Of a stretch of 32,090 bases of DNA, positions 7,633 through 15,944 are shown piece by piece. This DNA comes from Alcanivoracaceae bacterium (GTDB taxonomy: Bacteria; Pseudomonadota; Gammaproteobacteria; Pseudomonadales; Alcanivoracaceae), in NCBI GenBank assembly GCA_002706085.1, contig PAJO01000009.1, positions 143,228 to 175,317 of the forward strand, read 5' to 3'. A program made the translations under genes and the position numbers. The notes beneath the pieces were generated by a model. The model saw nothing but the letters and a program-made list of their open reading frames with translations. It was not told the origin of the DNA and did no database searches. Position 1 is the first letter of the stretch. Each line of letters starts with the position of its first letter.

Positions 7633-9882
7633 ATGAAACAGACGCACTACCACACCTGCAACCTTTGCGAAGCCATGTGCGGTATCGAAATCGATCACAT
7701 GGGCGATGAAATTCTGGCGATTCGCGGTGACAACGCCGACCCCCTGAGCCGTGGCCATATCTGCCCCAAAGGGGTGGCCCTGCAGGATCTGCACAACGAC
7801 CCGGACCGCCTGCGTCACCCGGTCAAACGCACCAAGGACGGATGGGTGCCGATCAGCTGGGATGAAGCGCTGGACGAAACCGCCCGTCGCCTGCACGACA
7901 TTCAGGCACGCCATGGCAAGAACAGTGTGGGCATGTACCTGGGGAACCCCACCGCCCACAATCACGGTGCCTTATTTACCCTGTTGCCGCTGATTAACGC
8001 TCTCGGCACCCGCCAGCGTTACAGCGCCACCTCTGCCGACCAGCTACCCCATCAGCTTGCGACCTGGCAGCTGTTCGGGCACCAGGCCCTGTTCCCCATT
8101 CCGGATATCGACCGTACCGACTATTTCATGGTGATTGGCGGCAATCCCATGGCCTCCAATGGCTCCATTATGACCGTGCCGGACATTCGCGGGCGCCTGA
8201 AGTCCCTGCAGGAGCGGGGCGGAAAGCTGGTGGTGGTGGACCCGCGCCGTACCGAGACGGCGCGTCTTGCCGATGAGCATGACTTCATTCGACCGGGCTC
8301 GGATGTCTATCTGTTGTTGGCGCTGTTGCAGGTCATGTTCGAAGAGCTGTTGGTCGCGCCGGGGCGGCTCACCGATTTTCTCGACGGGCAGGGGACGCTG
8401 GCCCGGTTGGTAGAGAATTGGACCCCCGAAAAAGTGGCAGAGGCCACTGGCATGACGGCCGACCGGATTCGCAAACTGGCCCGGGATATCGCCACTGCCC
8501 CCCGAGCTGCGATCTACTCCCGTGTCGGGCTGACCACCAGTGCCCACAGCACGCTCAGTGCCTGGCTGGTGTATGTCATCAATATTGTGACCGGCAATCT
8601 GGATCGTGAGGGTGGGGTGATGTTCACCAAACCCGCTTTCGATATTGTTGCCTTCGGTGCCCTTGGCGGTGAAACCGGAAGTTTTGACCGTTACCGCAGC
8701 CGGGTACACGGCTACCCGGAATTTGGCGGCGAGTTTCCCGTGACCACCCTGGCCGATGAAATGCTCAGCCCGGGTACCGGGCAGATCAAGGCGTTCATCA
8801 GCCATGCCGGCAACCCGGTGCTGTCCTGCCCGGACGGCAACAAGATGGACAAGGCCCTGTCCGGGCTCGAGTTCATGGTCAGCATCGATCTGTACATCAA
8901 CGAAACCACCCGCCATGCGGACATCATCCTGCCGCCCACGGGGCAGCTGGAGCATGCCCAGTTCGACCCGATTTTCCAGGCAGTGGCGGTCCGCAATGTG
9001 GTCAAATTCAGCGAGCCGCTGGTGGAAAAACCGGAAGGCAGCCTGCACGACTGGGAAATCCTGCTGGGCCTGGCTACCCGGCTTGGGCGTCTCAAGGCAG
9101 AAAGTCGCCGGGAACGCTTCCAGGTGGAAGCCACCGATCGCTTCATGCGCAAGCTCACCGACAGGGGCATTGTTGACCTGGGCCTGCGTTTGGGGCCCTA
9201 TGGCACTGGCGGGCGCAGCATGGCCATTCTGAAGCGGGCAGGGCTGCGTAGCCTGCCGAAGTTGGCCTGGAAGGTCCTGCGTGGCAAGCACAAGGGGCTG
9301 ACGCTGAAAAAGGTGCTCGCCCAGCCCCACGGCATTGATCTGGGGCCGCTTCAGCGTGCTCTGCCCAAGCGACTCTACACCCGCAGCCAGCGTATTAACC
9401 TGGTCCCGCCGTTGTATTTCCGTGCCCTGCAGGGGCTGCCGGTACCCAAACCCCCGAAAGCGGACGAGATGCTGATGATCGGCCGCCGCCATGTCCGCAG
9501 CAACAACTCCTGGCTGCACAACAGCCAGCGTCTGGTGAAAGGCAAAAGCCGCTGCAATATCCTGATTCACCCGCAGGATGCCGAACGGCTGGGGGTGACA
9601 GACGGCGACGACCTGACCCTGCGCAGCGAGGTCGGCAGCATTACCCTGCCTGCCTGGGTGAGCGACGACATCATGCCTGGCGTGATCAGTGTTCCGCATG
9701 GCTGGGGGCATGATCGCAAAGGGGTGCAAATGGATGTGGCACGCCGTGCCGGAGGCGCCAGTGTCAATGATGTGGTCGGTACCACCCGTGTCGAAGCGGT
9801 CACCGCCATGGCACAGTTGAACGGCATCCCGGTAAAAGTCGAGGCTGCCAGCGCCGCGGTCCCCAGGCAAGCGGCGGTCTGA
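7633..9882 (+). CDS. Molybdopterin-dependent oxidoreductase with N-terminal [4Fe-4S] site
   Basis: 749 aa, DMSO-reductase superfamily. Cys9, Cys12, Cys16 and Cys44 form a CX2CX3CX27C iron-sulfur site, followed by GVALQDLHNDPDRLRHPVKR. The body shows family signatures: DYFMVIGGNPMASNG, VVVDPRRTETARLAD and the NETTRHADIILPPTGQLEHAQFD stretch (read in two parts). The C-terminal molydopterin-dinucleotide-binding domain contains GDDLTLRSEVGSITLPAWVSDDIMPGVISVPHGWG in several blocks. No Cys or Sec appears at the usual Mo-ligand region; the stretch is SATSADQLPH with Asp136. There is no Tat signal, so it is probably cytosolic. No electron-transfer subunit lies next to it. The substrate is unknown. 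Confidence 0.88.
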   Translation: MKQTHYHTCNLCEAMCGIEIDHMGDEILAIRGDNADPLSRGHICPKGVALQDLHNDPDRLRHPVKRTKDGWVPISWDEALDETARRLHDIQARHGKNSVGMYLGNPTAHNHGALFTLLPLINALGTRQRYSATSADQLPHQLATWQLFGHQALFPIPDIDRTDYFMVIGGNPMASNGSIMTVPDIRGRLKSLQERGGKLVVVDPRRTETARLADEHDFIRPGSDVYLLLALLQVMFEELLVAPGRLTDFLDGQGTLARLVENWTPEKVAEATGMTADRIRKLARDIATAPRAAIYSRVGLTTSAHSTLSAWLVYVINIVTGNLDREGGVMFTKPAFDIVAFGALGGETGSFDRYRSRVHGYPEFGGEFPVTTLADEMLSPGTGQIKAFISHAGNPVLSCPDGNKMDKALSGLEFMVSIDLYINETTRHADIILPPTGQLEHAQFDPIFQAVAVRNVVKFSEPLVEKPEGSLHDWEILLGLATRLGRLKAESRRERFQVEATDRFMRKLTDRGIVDLGLRLGPYGTGGRSMAILKRAGLRSLPKLAWKVLRGKHKGLTLKKVLAQPHGIDLGPLQRALPKRLYTRSQRINLVPPLYFRALQGLPVPKPPKADEMLMIGRRHVRSNNSWLHNSQRLVKGKSRCNILIHPQDAERLGVTDGDDLTLRSEVGSITLPAWVSDDIMPGVISVPHGWGHDRKGVQMDVARRAGGASVNDVVGTTRVEAVTAMAQLNGIPVKVEAASAAVPRQAAV

Positions 9883-9916
9883 GCGGCGGCCCCCTTGAAA
9901 TCCTGTCGACCACAAC

Positions 9917-9949
9917 CATGGTTACCTCAACAGCAAGGAGGTAACCATG
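9917..9949 (+). promoter_or_regulatory. RBS- and start-codon-sequestering hairpin
   Basis: Arms CATGGTTACCTC (9917-9928) and GAGGTAACCATG (9938-9949) are perfect 12-bp complements around a 9-nt loop. The right arm contains most of the strong Shine-Dalgarno AAGGAGGT and the whole ATG of the next gene. In the folded mRNA the initiation site would be blocked, so this is a candidate translational switch. Confidence 0.75.
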
Positions 9950-10588
9950 AATATTTTGATCGCCGGAGCCAACGGTAAAATTGGCCGCCGTCTGATTCCT
10001 CATCTAGTCGCTGACAACCAGCGAGTGCGCGCCATGGTGCGTGACCCAGCCCAGCAGGCCGACCTGCGTCAGCTTGGTGCCCATGAAACCGTGGTAGCAG
10101 ACCTGGAAGGCGATTGTCGCGAGGCGCTTTCTGGTCAGGACCTGGTGATCTTTACAGCAGGTTCAGGGCCTCACACGGGGCCGGATAAAACCATTGATGT
10201 AGACCAGAACGGGGCCATCAGTCTGATCGATCAAGCCAAAGAGGTCGGGGTGGGGCGTTTTATTATTGTCAGCTCCATGCGCGCTGACGAACCGGCCTCA
10301 GGTCCGGATGCACTACGGCATTATTTTGAGGCGAAAGGCAAAGCAGACGACCACCTTCGCCAGAGCGGACTGGCGTACACCATTGTCCGTCCCGGCCGCC
10401 TTACCGAAACCCCACCCACGGGCAAGGTGACGTTGGCGCCAAGGTTGACCGAATTTGGTGATATCACCCGTGAAGACGTGGCCAGGGTGCTGGCGGAGAC
10501 TGCCAGAGCGCCCCTCGACCATACCGAATTCGATGTGATTGAAGGGGATACCCCCATCATCCAGGCCCTGACCGACCTGGCCCCCTAG
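9947..10588 (+). CDS. NAD(P)-binding SDR-like protein (atypical short-chain dehydrogenase)
   Basis: 213 aa Rossmann-fold protein. The N-terminal GANGKIGRRL (residues 7-16) is the GxxGxxG dinucleotide loop of the NAD(P)H-binding/NmrA-like group. VVADLEGD, VIFTAGSG and a YTIVRPGRLTE segment are typical of the YwnB/YtfG-like subfamily. The catalytic YxxxK of classical SDRs is not obvious, so it may be a redox sensor or a quinone/flavin reductase rather than a conventional dehydrogenase. It begins 64 bp after the molybdopterin oxidoreductase stop and may share its transcript. Its initiation codon and Shine-Dalgarno lie inside a perfect hairpin. Confidence 0.85.
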   Translation: MNILIAGANGKIGRRLIPHLVADNQRVRAMVRDPAQQADLRQLGAHETVVADLEGDCREALSGQDLVIFTAGSGPHTGPDKTIDVDQNGAISLIDQAKEVGVGRFIIVSSMRADEPASGPDALRHYFEAKGKADDHLRQSGLAYTIVRPGRLTETPPTGKVTLAPRLTEFGDITREDVARVLAETARAPLDHTEFDVIEGDTPIIQALTDLAP

Positions 10589-10611
10589 CCAGACCACTGG
10601 GTGCTGACGAT

Positions 10612-10638
10612 CTGTAGGAGCCATGCTTGCATGGCGAT
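10612..10638 (+). repeat. REP-like half element (single arm)
   Basis: CTGTAGGAGCCATGCTTGC with GATGGCGAT-type continuation, present once and without the inverted partner. It starts 24 bp after the SDR-like gene's stop codon. The arm alone still folds as GCCATGC-TT-GCATGGC. Confidence 0.85.
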
Positions 10639-10970
10639 CCATTCGTAACGCGAATGCTCAATTGCATCGAGCGGGTGAGGGTGGGTGAGAGCGCATATGG
10701 CCTTCGTTGCTGGGCGGCGCCCAAAGCTGGTGCATATTTGAGCGCACGACCATTTAATGCACAGAAATAGTGCTTCCCCAATTGTAAGACTTGAGTAACA
10801 TACCCATCTAATCGCACAAAACTGTCATAAATTTGCTAGATTATGGGCCCCCTCCAGGCCGGATCATCAAGATTTTGCGTGCCAAAGGGGTTGCTGTACG
10901 AAATGGCAAGGAAGCTGCACGCCGTCAGTGCGACATGCACGCAATGAGACACTCTGGTGACAGATGCTCT
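10639..10970. other. Intergenic stretch without a recognised gene
   Basis: No convincing coding frame was found on either strand. The only notable sequence is CTGTCATAAAT followed by TTGCTAG (10822-10839). Its first half equals a Pho-box half-site, but the second half diverges. The rest separates the SDR-like gene from the transporter promoter at 10971. Confidence 0.5.
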
Positions 10971-10999
10971 TTGCACAGCATATGCGCAAGCCGTAGAAT
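10971..10999 (+). promoter_or_regulatory. Sigma70-like promoter for the transporter-cysC-rfaH unit
   Basis: TTGCAC (-35, 10971-10976) is separated by exactly 17 bp from TAGAAT (-10, 10994-10999). The predicted start of transcription, near 11006, leaves a 45-nt leader before the transporter start. Confidence 0.6.
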
Positions 11000-11010
11000 T
11001 GGCCGGCTTT

Positions 11011-11029
11011 AGAAATGTGATTCATTTCT
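11011..11029 (+). promoter_or_regulatory. Inverted repeat in the transporter leader
   Basis: AGAAATG (11011-11017) and CATTTCT (11023-11029) are perfect inverted repeats around TGATT. They lie just past the predicted transcription start and before the Shine-Dalgarno, a position that suits an operator or a small leader hairpin. Confidence 0.45.
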
Positions 11030-11050
11030 CTTTTAAGGGTGAGGGAACCT

Positions 11051-12829
11051 ATGACACCAGATATGGTGTTCACCATAGCCGTGTTGATCATGGTGCTCGC
11101 GGCGTTGGCCACCAACAAGGTGCCTGCCGACGTGACCATGATGGCGGCCCTGACCCTGTTGTTGCTCTACGGCATCATTACCCCATCGGAAGCCCTGAAA
11201 GGCTTTGCCAACCCCGGTTTGATGACCATTGGTGCGCTCTATGTGGTTTCCGCCGCCTTGCGGGACACTGGCGCGATTTACTGGGTCGCGCACCGTCTGC
11301 TTGGCAGTCCGAAAACCGTGCTGGCCAGCCAGACCCGCATGATCGTGCCTACCTCATTGCTCAGTGCGTTCCTGAATAACACCACCGTGGTCGCCATGAT
11401 GATCCCGGCCGTGCAGGATTGGGCGCAGCGGCTGAAAATGTCACCCTCCAAATTCCTGCTGCCGCTCAGCTACGCGGCGATTCTGGGCGGTACCTGTACC
11501 CTGATCGGCACCAGCACCAATCTGGTAGTCGATGGCATGGTGCAAGCCCATGGCCTGCCGGGATTCGGGATTTTTGACCTGGCCTGGGTGGGCATTCCGC
11601 TGCTGATCATCGGCTCTTTATACCTGCTGTTTATCGGTCGCCACCTGTTGCCGGAACGCAAAGGTCTGATGGAGCAGCTGGAAAATGCCCGCGAATACAA
11701 CGTGGAAATGCGTATTTCCAACCCCAGCCCGCTGGCCGGTAAAACCATCCGTGAGGCAGGTCTGCGTAACCTGGCGCATGGCTACCTCACTGAAATTCAG
11801 CGCGGTGATCGCCTGCTGACTGCCGTAGGGGCTGATACCCCGCTGGAAGTCGAAGATGTGCTCGTGTTCATCGGCGCCCCGGAATGCGCCCGGGAACTGC
11901 AGCGCTTTAATGGTCTGGTGCCTGCCCATGCGGGTTCCCACAAACTGGAATTGCATAACCACCAACGCTGCCTGGTCGAGGTGATCCTCAGCCAGGAATT
12001 TCCCGCCATTGGCAAAACCGTCAAAGAATCCGCTTTTCGCACTCAGTACCAGGCTGCCATTCTGAGCATCAGCCGTAACGGTAAGCGTCTGTCGGGCAAA
12101 GTCGGGGACATCGAGCTGCGGGTGGGCGACACCCTGTTGCTGGAAACCGCCAAGTCGTTTGTTTCCCAGTATCAGTATCGTCGAGACTTCATGCTGGTGA
12201 GCCCGCTTCAGGACTCCTCTCCGCCAGACTTCCGCAAGGCGCCGCTGGCGGTCATGGTGCTGGTGGGCATGTTGGTCGCAGCGGCCTTTAGCTGGGTATC
12301 TACCCTTGAAGCCTCCATGGTGGCTGCAGGCATCCTGCTGGTCAGCCGCTGTGTTACCGCCAATCGCGCCCGGGTTACCGTCAGCGTCAACCTGTCGGTT
12401 CTGGTGGTCATTGGCGCATCTTTTGCAGTGGGCGAAGCCGTAGAGAAGAGCGGCACGGCTAACTGGATTGTCGAATCTGTGCTCTTGTCGGGCAATGTGG
12501 GCCCCTGGGTTGCCCTGCTTATGGTCTACTTGGTCACCGCGCTGTTCACCGAAATGATCACCAATAATGCCGCGGCAGTGTTGGTGTTCCCGGTCGCGCT
12601 GGAAGTGGCACGCTGGCTGGAAGCCAGCCCGTTGCCGTTTGTCGTCGCGGTCATGTTTGCCGCCTCGGCCAGTTTTATGACACCGCTGGGTTACCAGACC
12701 AATCTGATGGTCATGGGGCCGGGCGGGTACCGGTACGTGGATTACCTGAAGGTCGGGCTACCCATGAGCGTACTGGTTGCGCTGGTCACTGTGACGTTGG
12801 TCCCGGTGGTCTGGCCTTTCTTTCCCTAG
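11051..12829 (+). CDS. SLC13/DASS-type anion permease with internal RCK_C (TrkA_C) domains
   Basis: 592 aa inner-membrane transporter. N-terminal helices contain LNNTTVVAMMIPAV and GTSTNLVVDGM, and the C-terminal half has the matching ITNNAAAVLVFPVALE and PLGYQTNLMV motifs of SLC13/ArsB-like carriers. Between the halves (about residues 205-385) are two RCK_C-like soluble repeats, NPSPLAGKTIREAG and SQEFPAIGKTVKESAF, each followed by GDxLL/VLVF strands. Homologues of this architecture (Sac1/SLT-like) are linked to sulfate uptake. The next gene, 28 bp on, makes PAPS, which supports sulfate as substrate, but the specificity is inferred. The start at 11051 is favoured by GAGGG five bases upstream; a GTG at 11039 is a possible alternative. 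Confidence 0.88.
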   Translation: MTPDMVFTIAVLIMVLAALATNKVPADVTMMAALTLLLLYGIITPSEALKGFANPGLMTIGALYVVSAALRDTGAIYWVAHRLLGSPKTVLASQTRMIVPTSLLSAFLNNTTVVAMMIPAVQDWAQRLKMSPSKFLLPLSYAAILGGTCTLIGTSTNLVVDGMVQAHGLPGFGIFDLAWVGIPLLIIGSLYLLFIGRHLLPERKGLMEQLENAREYNVEMRISNPSPLAGKTIREAGLRNLAHGYLTEIQRGDRLLTAVGADTPLEVEDVLVFIGAPECARELQRFNGLVPAHAGSHKLELHNHQRCLVEVILSQEFPAIGKTVKESAFRTQYQAAILSISRNGKRLSGKVGDIELRVGDTLLLETAKSFVSQYQYRRDFMLVSPLQDSSPPDFRKAPLAVMVLVGMLVAAAFSWVSTLEASMVAAGILLVSRCVTANRARVTVSVNLSVLVVIGASFAVGEAVEKSGTANWIVESVLLSGNVGPWVALLMVYLVTALFTEMITNNAAAVLVFPVALEVARWLEASPLPFVVAVMFAASASFMTPLGYQTNLMVMGPGGYRYVDYLKVGLPMSVLVALVTVTLVPVVWPFFP

Positions 12830-12857
12830 CCCTGTGTATATGTGAGGACATTGTTTC

Positions 12858-13472
12858 ATGAGCACCCCCTACCAGCAGAAAAAGCACGACTCCAAGGCCC
12901 ACGTGGTATGGCACGAGACCAATATCAGCAAGGGCGACCGTGCCAGCCAGAAAGACCAGAAGCCAGTGTGCATCTGGCTGACAGGCCTGTCCGGTGCGGG
13001 TAAGTCCACCATTGCCAACGCACTGGAAGTGGCGTTGACCGAGAAGGGCAAGCACACCTACCTGCTGGACGGTGACAATGTTCGCCACGGCCTGAACAAA
13101 AACCTGGGCATGAGCGATGAAGACCGTGCCGAAAACATTCGTCGCGTATCGGAAGTGGCCAAACTGATGGTCGATGCGGGGTTGATCGTGGTGACGGCAT
13201 TTATCAGCCCGTTCCGTGCCGACCGTGACGCTGCCCGCGAACTGTTTGATGACGGTGAATTCGTGGAAGTATTTGTCCACGCACCGCTGGAAGAGTGCGA
13301 GAAGCGTGACCCGAAAGGCCTGTACAAAAAAGCACGTGCGGGCGAAATCAAGGAATTCACCGGTATCGACAGCCCCTACGAGGCGCCGGAAAAAGCGGAA
13401 ATCACCATCAACACCGCCGAAAACGATATCGAAGCTTGTGTAAAACAGATCATGGCCGAACTGGGCATTTAA
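12858..13472 (+). CDS. cysC: Adenylylsulfate (APS) kinase
   Basis: 204 aa stand-alone APS kinase, converting APS and ATP to PAPS in the cytosol. The P-loop GLSGAGKS is at residues 43-50. [26 protein letters not shown] is the APS-binding region (read in two blocks). FISPFRADR near 115-123 carries the conserved serine (Ser117), and [19 protein letters not shown] is the mobile lid. The length is normal for CysC. It is not fused to CysN, and no cysDN or PAPS reductase gene lies nearby. Its immediate neighbours are an SLC13 permease and an RfaH-like regulator of the polysaccharide operon. This suggests PAPS for sulfotransfer, possibly in addition to cysteine synthesis. Confidence 0.95.
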   Translation: MSTPYQQKKHDSKAHVVWHETNISKGDRASQKDQKPVCIWLTGLSGAGKSTIANALEVALTEKGKHTYLLDGDNVRHGLNKNLGMSDEDRAENIRRVSEVAKLMVDAGLIVVTAFISPFRADRDAARELFDDGEFVEVFVHAPLEECEKRDPKGLYKKARAGEIKEFTGIDSPYEAPEKAEITINTAENDIEACVKQIMAELGI

Positions 13473-13515
13473 TGGCCGGGGTTTAACCATGCAACTTGCC
13501 AGGGAAGGCATGACC

Positions 13516-14043
13516 ATGAACGACGAACCGCCCGGGCCCTGTGCTCAGGGTGAAGCCAACTGGTACGCCGTGCAGTGCAAACCCGGCCAGGAGCAGCGGG
13601 CGCATGAAAACCTGATCAATCAAGGTTTTACATGTTTTTTCCCGCAGGTCCAGATCGAGCGCATACGCTCTGGTGCCAGAAAGCAGAAGCTTGAATCCCT
13701 ATTCCCCGGTTACCTGTTTATTGAACTGAAGGTAGGCGGTGAAGACTGGAGCGTGATCCGCTCCACCAGGGGGGTATTAAGGCTGGTCCGCTTCGGTAGC
13801 CAGCCGACACCCATTCCCCGTGCAGCCATGGGGGCCATCATGGCCCGTACAGGGGCTGCCGAAGGGGCTGAACAGATATTTAAGGCGGGCGATGCGGTGC
13901 GCATCACCCGAGGACCGTTTGCCGATCTCGACGCCGTATTCGATCGGTTCAACGGGGAAGAGCGGGCTATCGTGCTGATCTCCATGCTGGAGAAACAGCA
14001 CAAATTGGCCCTTGCCGTCGGGGATATTTCCCGCGGCGATTAA
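13516..14043 (+). CDS. rfaH: RfaH/NusG-like transcription antiterminator
   Basis: 175 aa NusG-family protein. The N-terminal NGN domain has NWYAVQCKPGQEQRAHENL, GFTCFFPQV and LFPGYLFIEL, the order seen in RfaH. The C-terminal KOW-type region has AGDAVRITRGPFADLDAVF and ends LALAVGDISRGD. RfaH-type proteins load onto RNA polymerase paused at ops and suppress Rho termination in long polysaccharide operons. Three in-frame ATGs exist (13489, 13510, 13516). The third is chosen because AGGGAAGG lies seven bases before it. It follows cysC by 43 bp. Its own ops element lies 78 bp beyond its stop, so it is probably the dedicated regulator of the following operon. It could be a paralogue of a separate housekeeping RfaH. 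Confidence 0.9.
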   Translation: MNDEPPGPCAQGEANWYAVQCKPGQEQRAHENLINQGFTCFFPQVQIERIRSGARKQKLESLFPGYLFIELKVGGEDWSVIRSTRGVLRLVRFGSQPTPIPRAAMGAIMARTGAAEGAEQIFKAGDAVRITRGPFADLDAVFDRFNGEERAIVLISMLEKQHKLALAVGDISRGD

Positions 14044-14121
14044 GCGATTAACCCCAGCGCCAGCGATGCTGAGTCGCCAGGCCTGTCGGGAGCCCAGAAT
14101 ACGCTGGATAATGGTCAGTGT

Positions 14122-14134
14122 GGCGGTAGCGTGC
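14122..14134 (+). promoter_or_regulatory. ops element (RfaH recruitment site)
   Basis: GGCGGTAGCGTGC matches the E. coli ops core completely and is followed by the pyrimidine-rich CTTCT. It lies in the 197-bp leader between the rfaH-like gene and the wza-like gene, on the transcribed strand orientation required. I saw no second copy in the window. Confidence 0.85.
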
Positions 14135-14240
14135 CTTCTAGTGCATGCGGCCAGACAACCGGGCGAGCGGTAAAAAGGACACCGACCAGGGCAAGCATTC
14201 CGTGCGATGTGGCGACTGGCAATTAACTATCAGGATGAAT

Positions 14241-15389
14241 ATGACCAACAACGTTAGCCCTTTTTCCAGAATTGCCGTGCTTGGCATCGTCCTGGCCATG
14301 CTTGGCGGCTGTGCGTTTGCCCCGGGCTCCCATATGTCTTCCCCGGGCTGGTTCAACGAAAACGATGACAACGATGACATCCCAGAGCTGGAAGACACCG
14401 TTGAAATCTACCCCATCAATACGGCGGTCCTTTCACAGGCTCAGCAGCAGTCTGCGCTGGCCTCTCCCTCCGCTGACCTCAACATCGATACCGGCAGTTA
14501 CGACTACATCGTCGGCATCGGTGATGTGTTGCAAATTACCGTCTGGGATCATCCCGAGTTGACCATTCCCGCGGGCTCTATGCGTAGCGCAGAAGAATCC
14601 GGCAACTGGGTTCATAATGACGGCAGCATCTTTTATCCCTACGTTGGCAAGATCCAGGTCGAAGGCCTGAAGGTCACTGAAATTCGTGATCTCATTGCAG
14701 ACCGGCTGGCCGAATATATTGAAAACCCCCAGGTAGACGTGATGGTAGCGGGCTTCCGCAGCCAGCGAGTCTACGTCACCGGGTCGGTCATGAAACCGGG
14801 CGCCTACCCCGTGACCAACGTGCCCATGCGTTTGCTGGACGCGGTGAATGCCGCCGGCGGTCTGACCGAAGTGGCCGACTGGAGCGATGTTACCCTGACC
14901 CGTGCAGGCAAGGACTACTCCCTGAGCCTGCGTGAGATTTACCAGCGGGGTAACGCCAGCCAGAACGTGCTGCTGCAGGCCGGTGATGTATTGAACGTGG
15001 CCCGTAACGATGACAACAAGGTGTTTGTCATGGGTGAAGTGAATGAAGCCATGCCAGTGCCCATGACCCGTAATGGACTCACCCTTGCCGAAGCGTTGTC
15101 CGCCTCAGGCGGTTATGACCAAAACACCGCCGATGCCTCCGGGATCTTCGTGATTCGCCGTGCACCACAAGGCAGCGAACACCTGGTCGATGTCTACCAG
15201 CTCAATGCCAAAGACGCCACCGCCCTGATTCTGGCCGACAGCTTCCCGCTGCAAAGCCGTGACATCGTGTATGTGACCGTAGCACCGATTGCCCGCTGGA
15301 ACCGCCTGATCAAGAACATCATGCCGACCTTCCAGACTATCTACTATGGCGCCCTTGGCGCAGACCGCATTCGGGATCTGGACGAATAA
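14241..15389 (+). CDS. wza: Wza-like outer-membrane polysaccharide export lipoprotein
   Basis: 382 aa, very near the size of E. coli Wza. A lipobox LGGC puts the acylated cysteine at residue 24 when the start is MTNNVSPFSR at 14241. That ATG is chosen because AGGA lies five bases upstream; an ATG two codons earlier is possible. The Poly_export domain starts with YDYIVGIGDVLQITVWDHPELT (in two blocks), and SLBB-type repeats follow (VYVTGSVMKPGAYPVTN, KVFVMGEVNEAMPVPM). Wza forms the octameric channel through the outer membrane, coupled to Wzc. It is the first gene after ops, and its stop overlaps the wzb start (TAATG), indicating translational coupling. A C-terminal amphipathic segment, WNRLIKNIMPTFQTIYYG, resembles the Wza barrel helix. 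Confidence 0.92.
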   Translation: MTNNVSPFSRIAVLGIVLAMLGGCAFAPGSHMSSPGWFNENDDNDDIPELEDTVEIYPINTAVLSQAQQQSALASPSADLNIDTGSYDYIVGIGDVLQITVWDHPELTIPAGSMRSAEESGNWVHNDGSIFYPYVGKIQVEGLKVTEIRDLIADRLAEYIENPQVDVMVAGFRSQRVYVTGSVMKPGAYPVTNVPMRLLDAVNAAGGLTEVADWSDVTLTRAGKDYSLSLREIYQRGNASQNVLLQAGDVLNVARNDDNKVFVMGEVNEAMPVPMTRNGLTLAEALSASGGYDQNTADASGIFVIRRAPQGSEHLVDVYQLNAKDATALILADSFPLQSRDIVYVTVAPIARWNRLIKNIMPTFQTIYYGALGADRIRDLDE

Positions 15390-15820
15390 TGTTTAACCGG
15401 ATTTTGGTGCTGTGCGATGGCAATATCTGCCGTAGCCCGACCGCCGAGGCATTGTTGAAAGCCCAGTGCCCCGATAAGCAGATCAGCTCTGCAGGGCTGG
15501 TGGGGCTTGAGGGGCAGGGCATGGAGCCTACCGCACAGGCCATGCTGGAAGCCGACGGTCAGCCTGCCCCCAGCCATGTGGCCCGCAAGCTCAACCGGGA
15601 AATGTGCGCAGAGGCCGATCTGATTCTGGTAATGGAAAAGCGCCAGCGTGACAAATTGACACAACGTTATCCTGAAAGTAGTGGCAAGGTATTCCTGTTG
15701 ACCCAATGGAATGGGCAGCAAGATATCCCGGATCCGTACAGGCGGAGCAGGGAAGTCTTCGAGCAGGTCTACCAACGCATCGCCGAGGCAACCACAGCCT
15801 GGGCCAGCAAGCTCCACTAA
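15389..15820 (+). CDS. wzb: Low-molecular-weight protein tyrosine phosphatase (Wzb-like)
   Basis: 143 aa cytosolic phosphatase. The P-loop CDGNICRSP starts with nucleophile Cys9 and phosphate-binding Arg15. The general acid is in DPYR (Asp115). These are the diagnostic LMW-PTP residues. In Wzy-dependent systems Wzb removes phosphate from the tyrosine tail of Wzc, and the phosphorylation cycle is needed for long-chain polymer. Its ATG overlaps the wza stop by one base. It is separated from wzc by 124 bp containing a REP-like half element, unusual spacing for this tightly linked gene trio. Confidence 0.94.
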   Translation: MFNRILVLCDGNICRSPTAEALLKAQCPDKQISSAGLVGLEGQGMEPTAQAMLEADGQPAPSHVARKLNREMCAEADLILVMEKRQRDKLTQRYPESSGKVFLLTQWNGQQDIPDPYRRSREVFEQVYQRIAEATTAWASKLH

Positions 15821-15830
15821 CACCCTACCT

Positions 15831-15857
15831 CTGTAGGAGCCATGCTCGCATGGCGAT
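15831..15857 (+). repeat. REP-like half element between wzb and wzc
   Basis: CTGTAGGAGCCATGCTCGC then ATGGCGAT, one arm only, beginning 11 bp after the wzb stop. It is identical through the core to the left arms of copies 1 and 2. Its GCCATGC-TC-GCATGGC stem would form in the polycistronic mRNA. Confidence 0.88.
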
Positions 15858-15944
15858 TTGGAAAAAGCGGAAACGCCAAGGCATCACGCCAGCGATCCGC
15901 CAAACAGACAAGACCTGTAACAGACCAGCAAGGAATAACAGGGA

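Noticed and set aside
8044-9915. 623-aa minus-strand open frame opposite the molybdopterin oxidoreductase
   Set aside because: Antisense shadow of a gene with unambiguous domains; the translated sequence shows no family feature.
14084-14112. Promoter TGTCGG-N17-GATAAT just upstream of ops
   Set aside because: The -35 match is poor and the start would place ops almost at the transcript's 5' end, closer than expected for an ops pause site.
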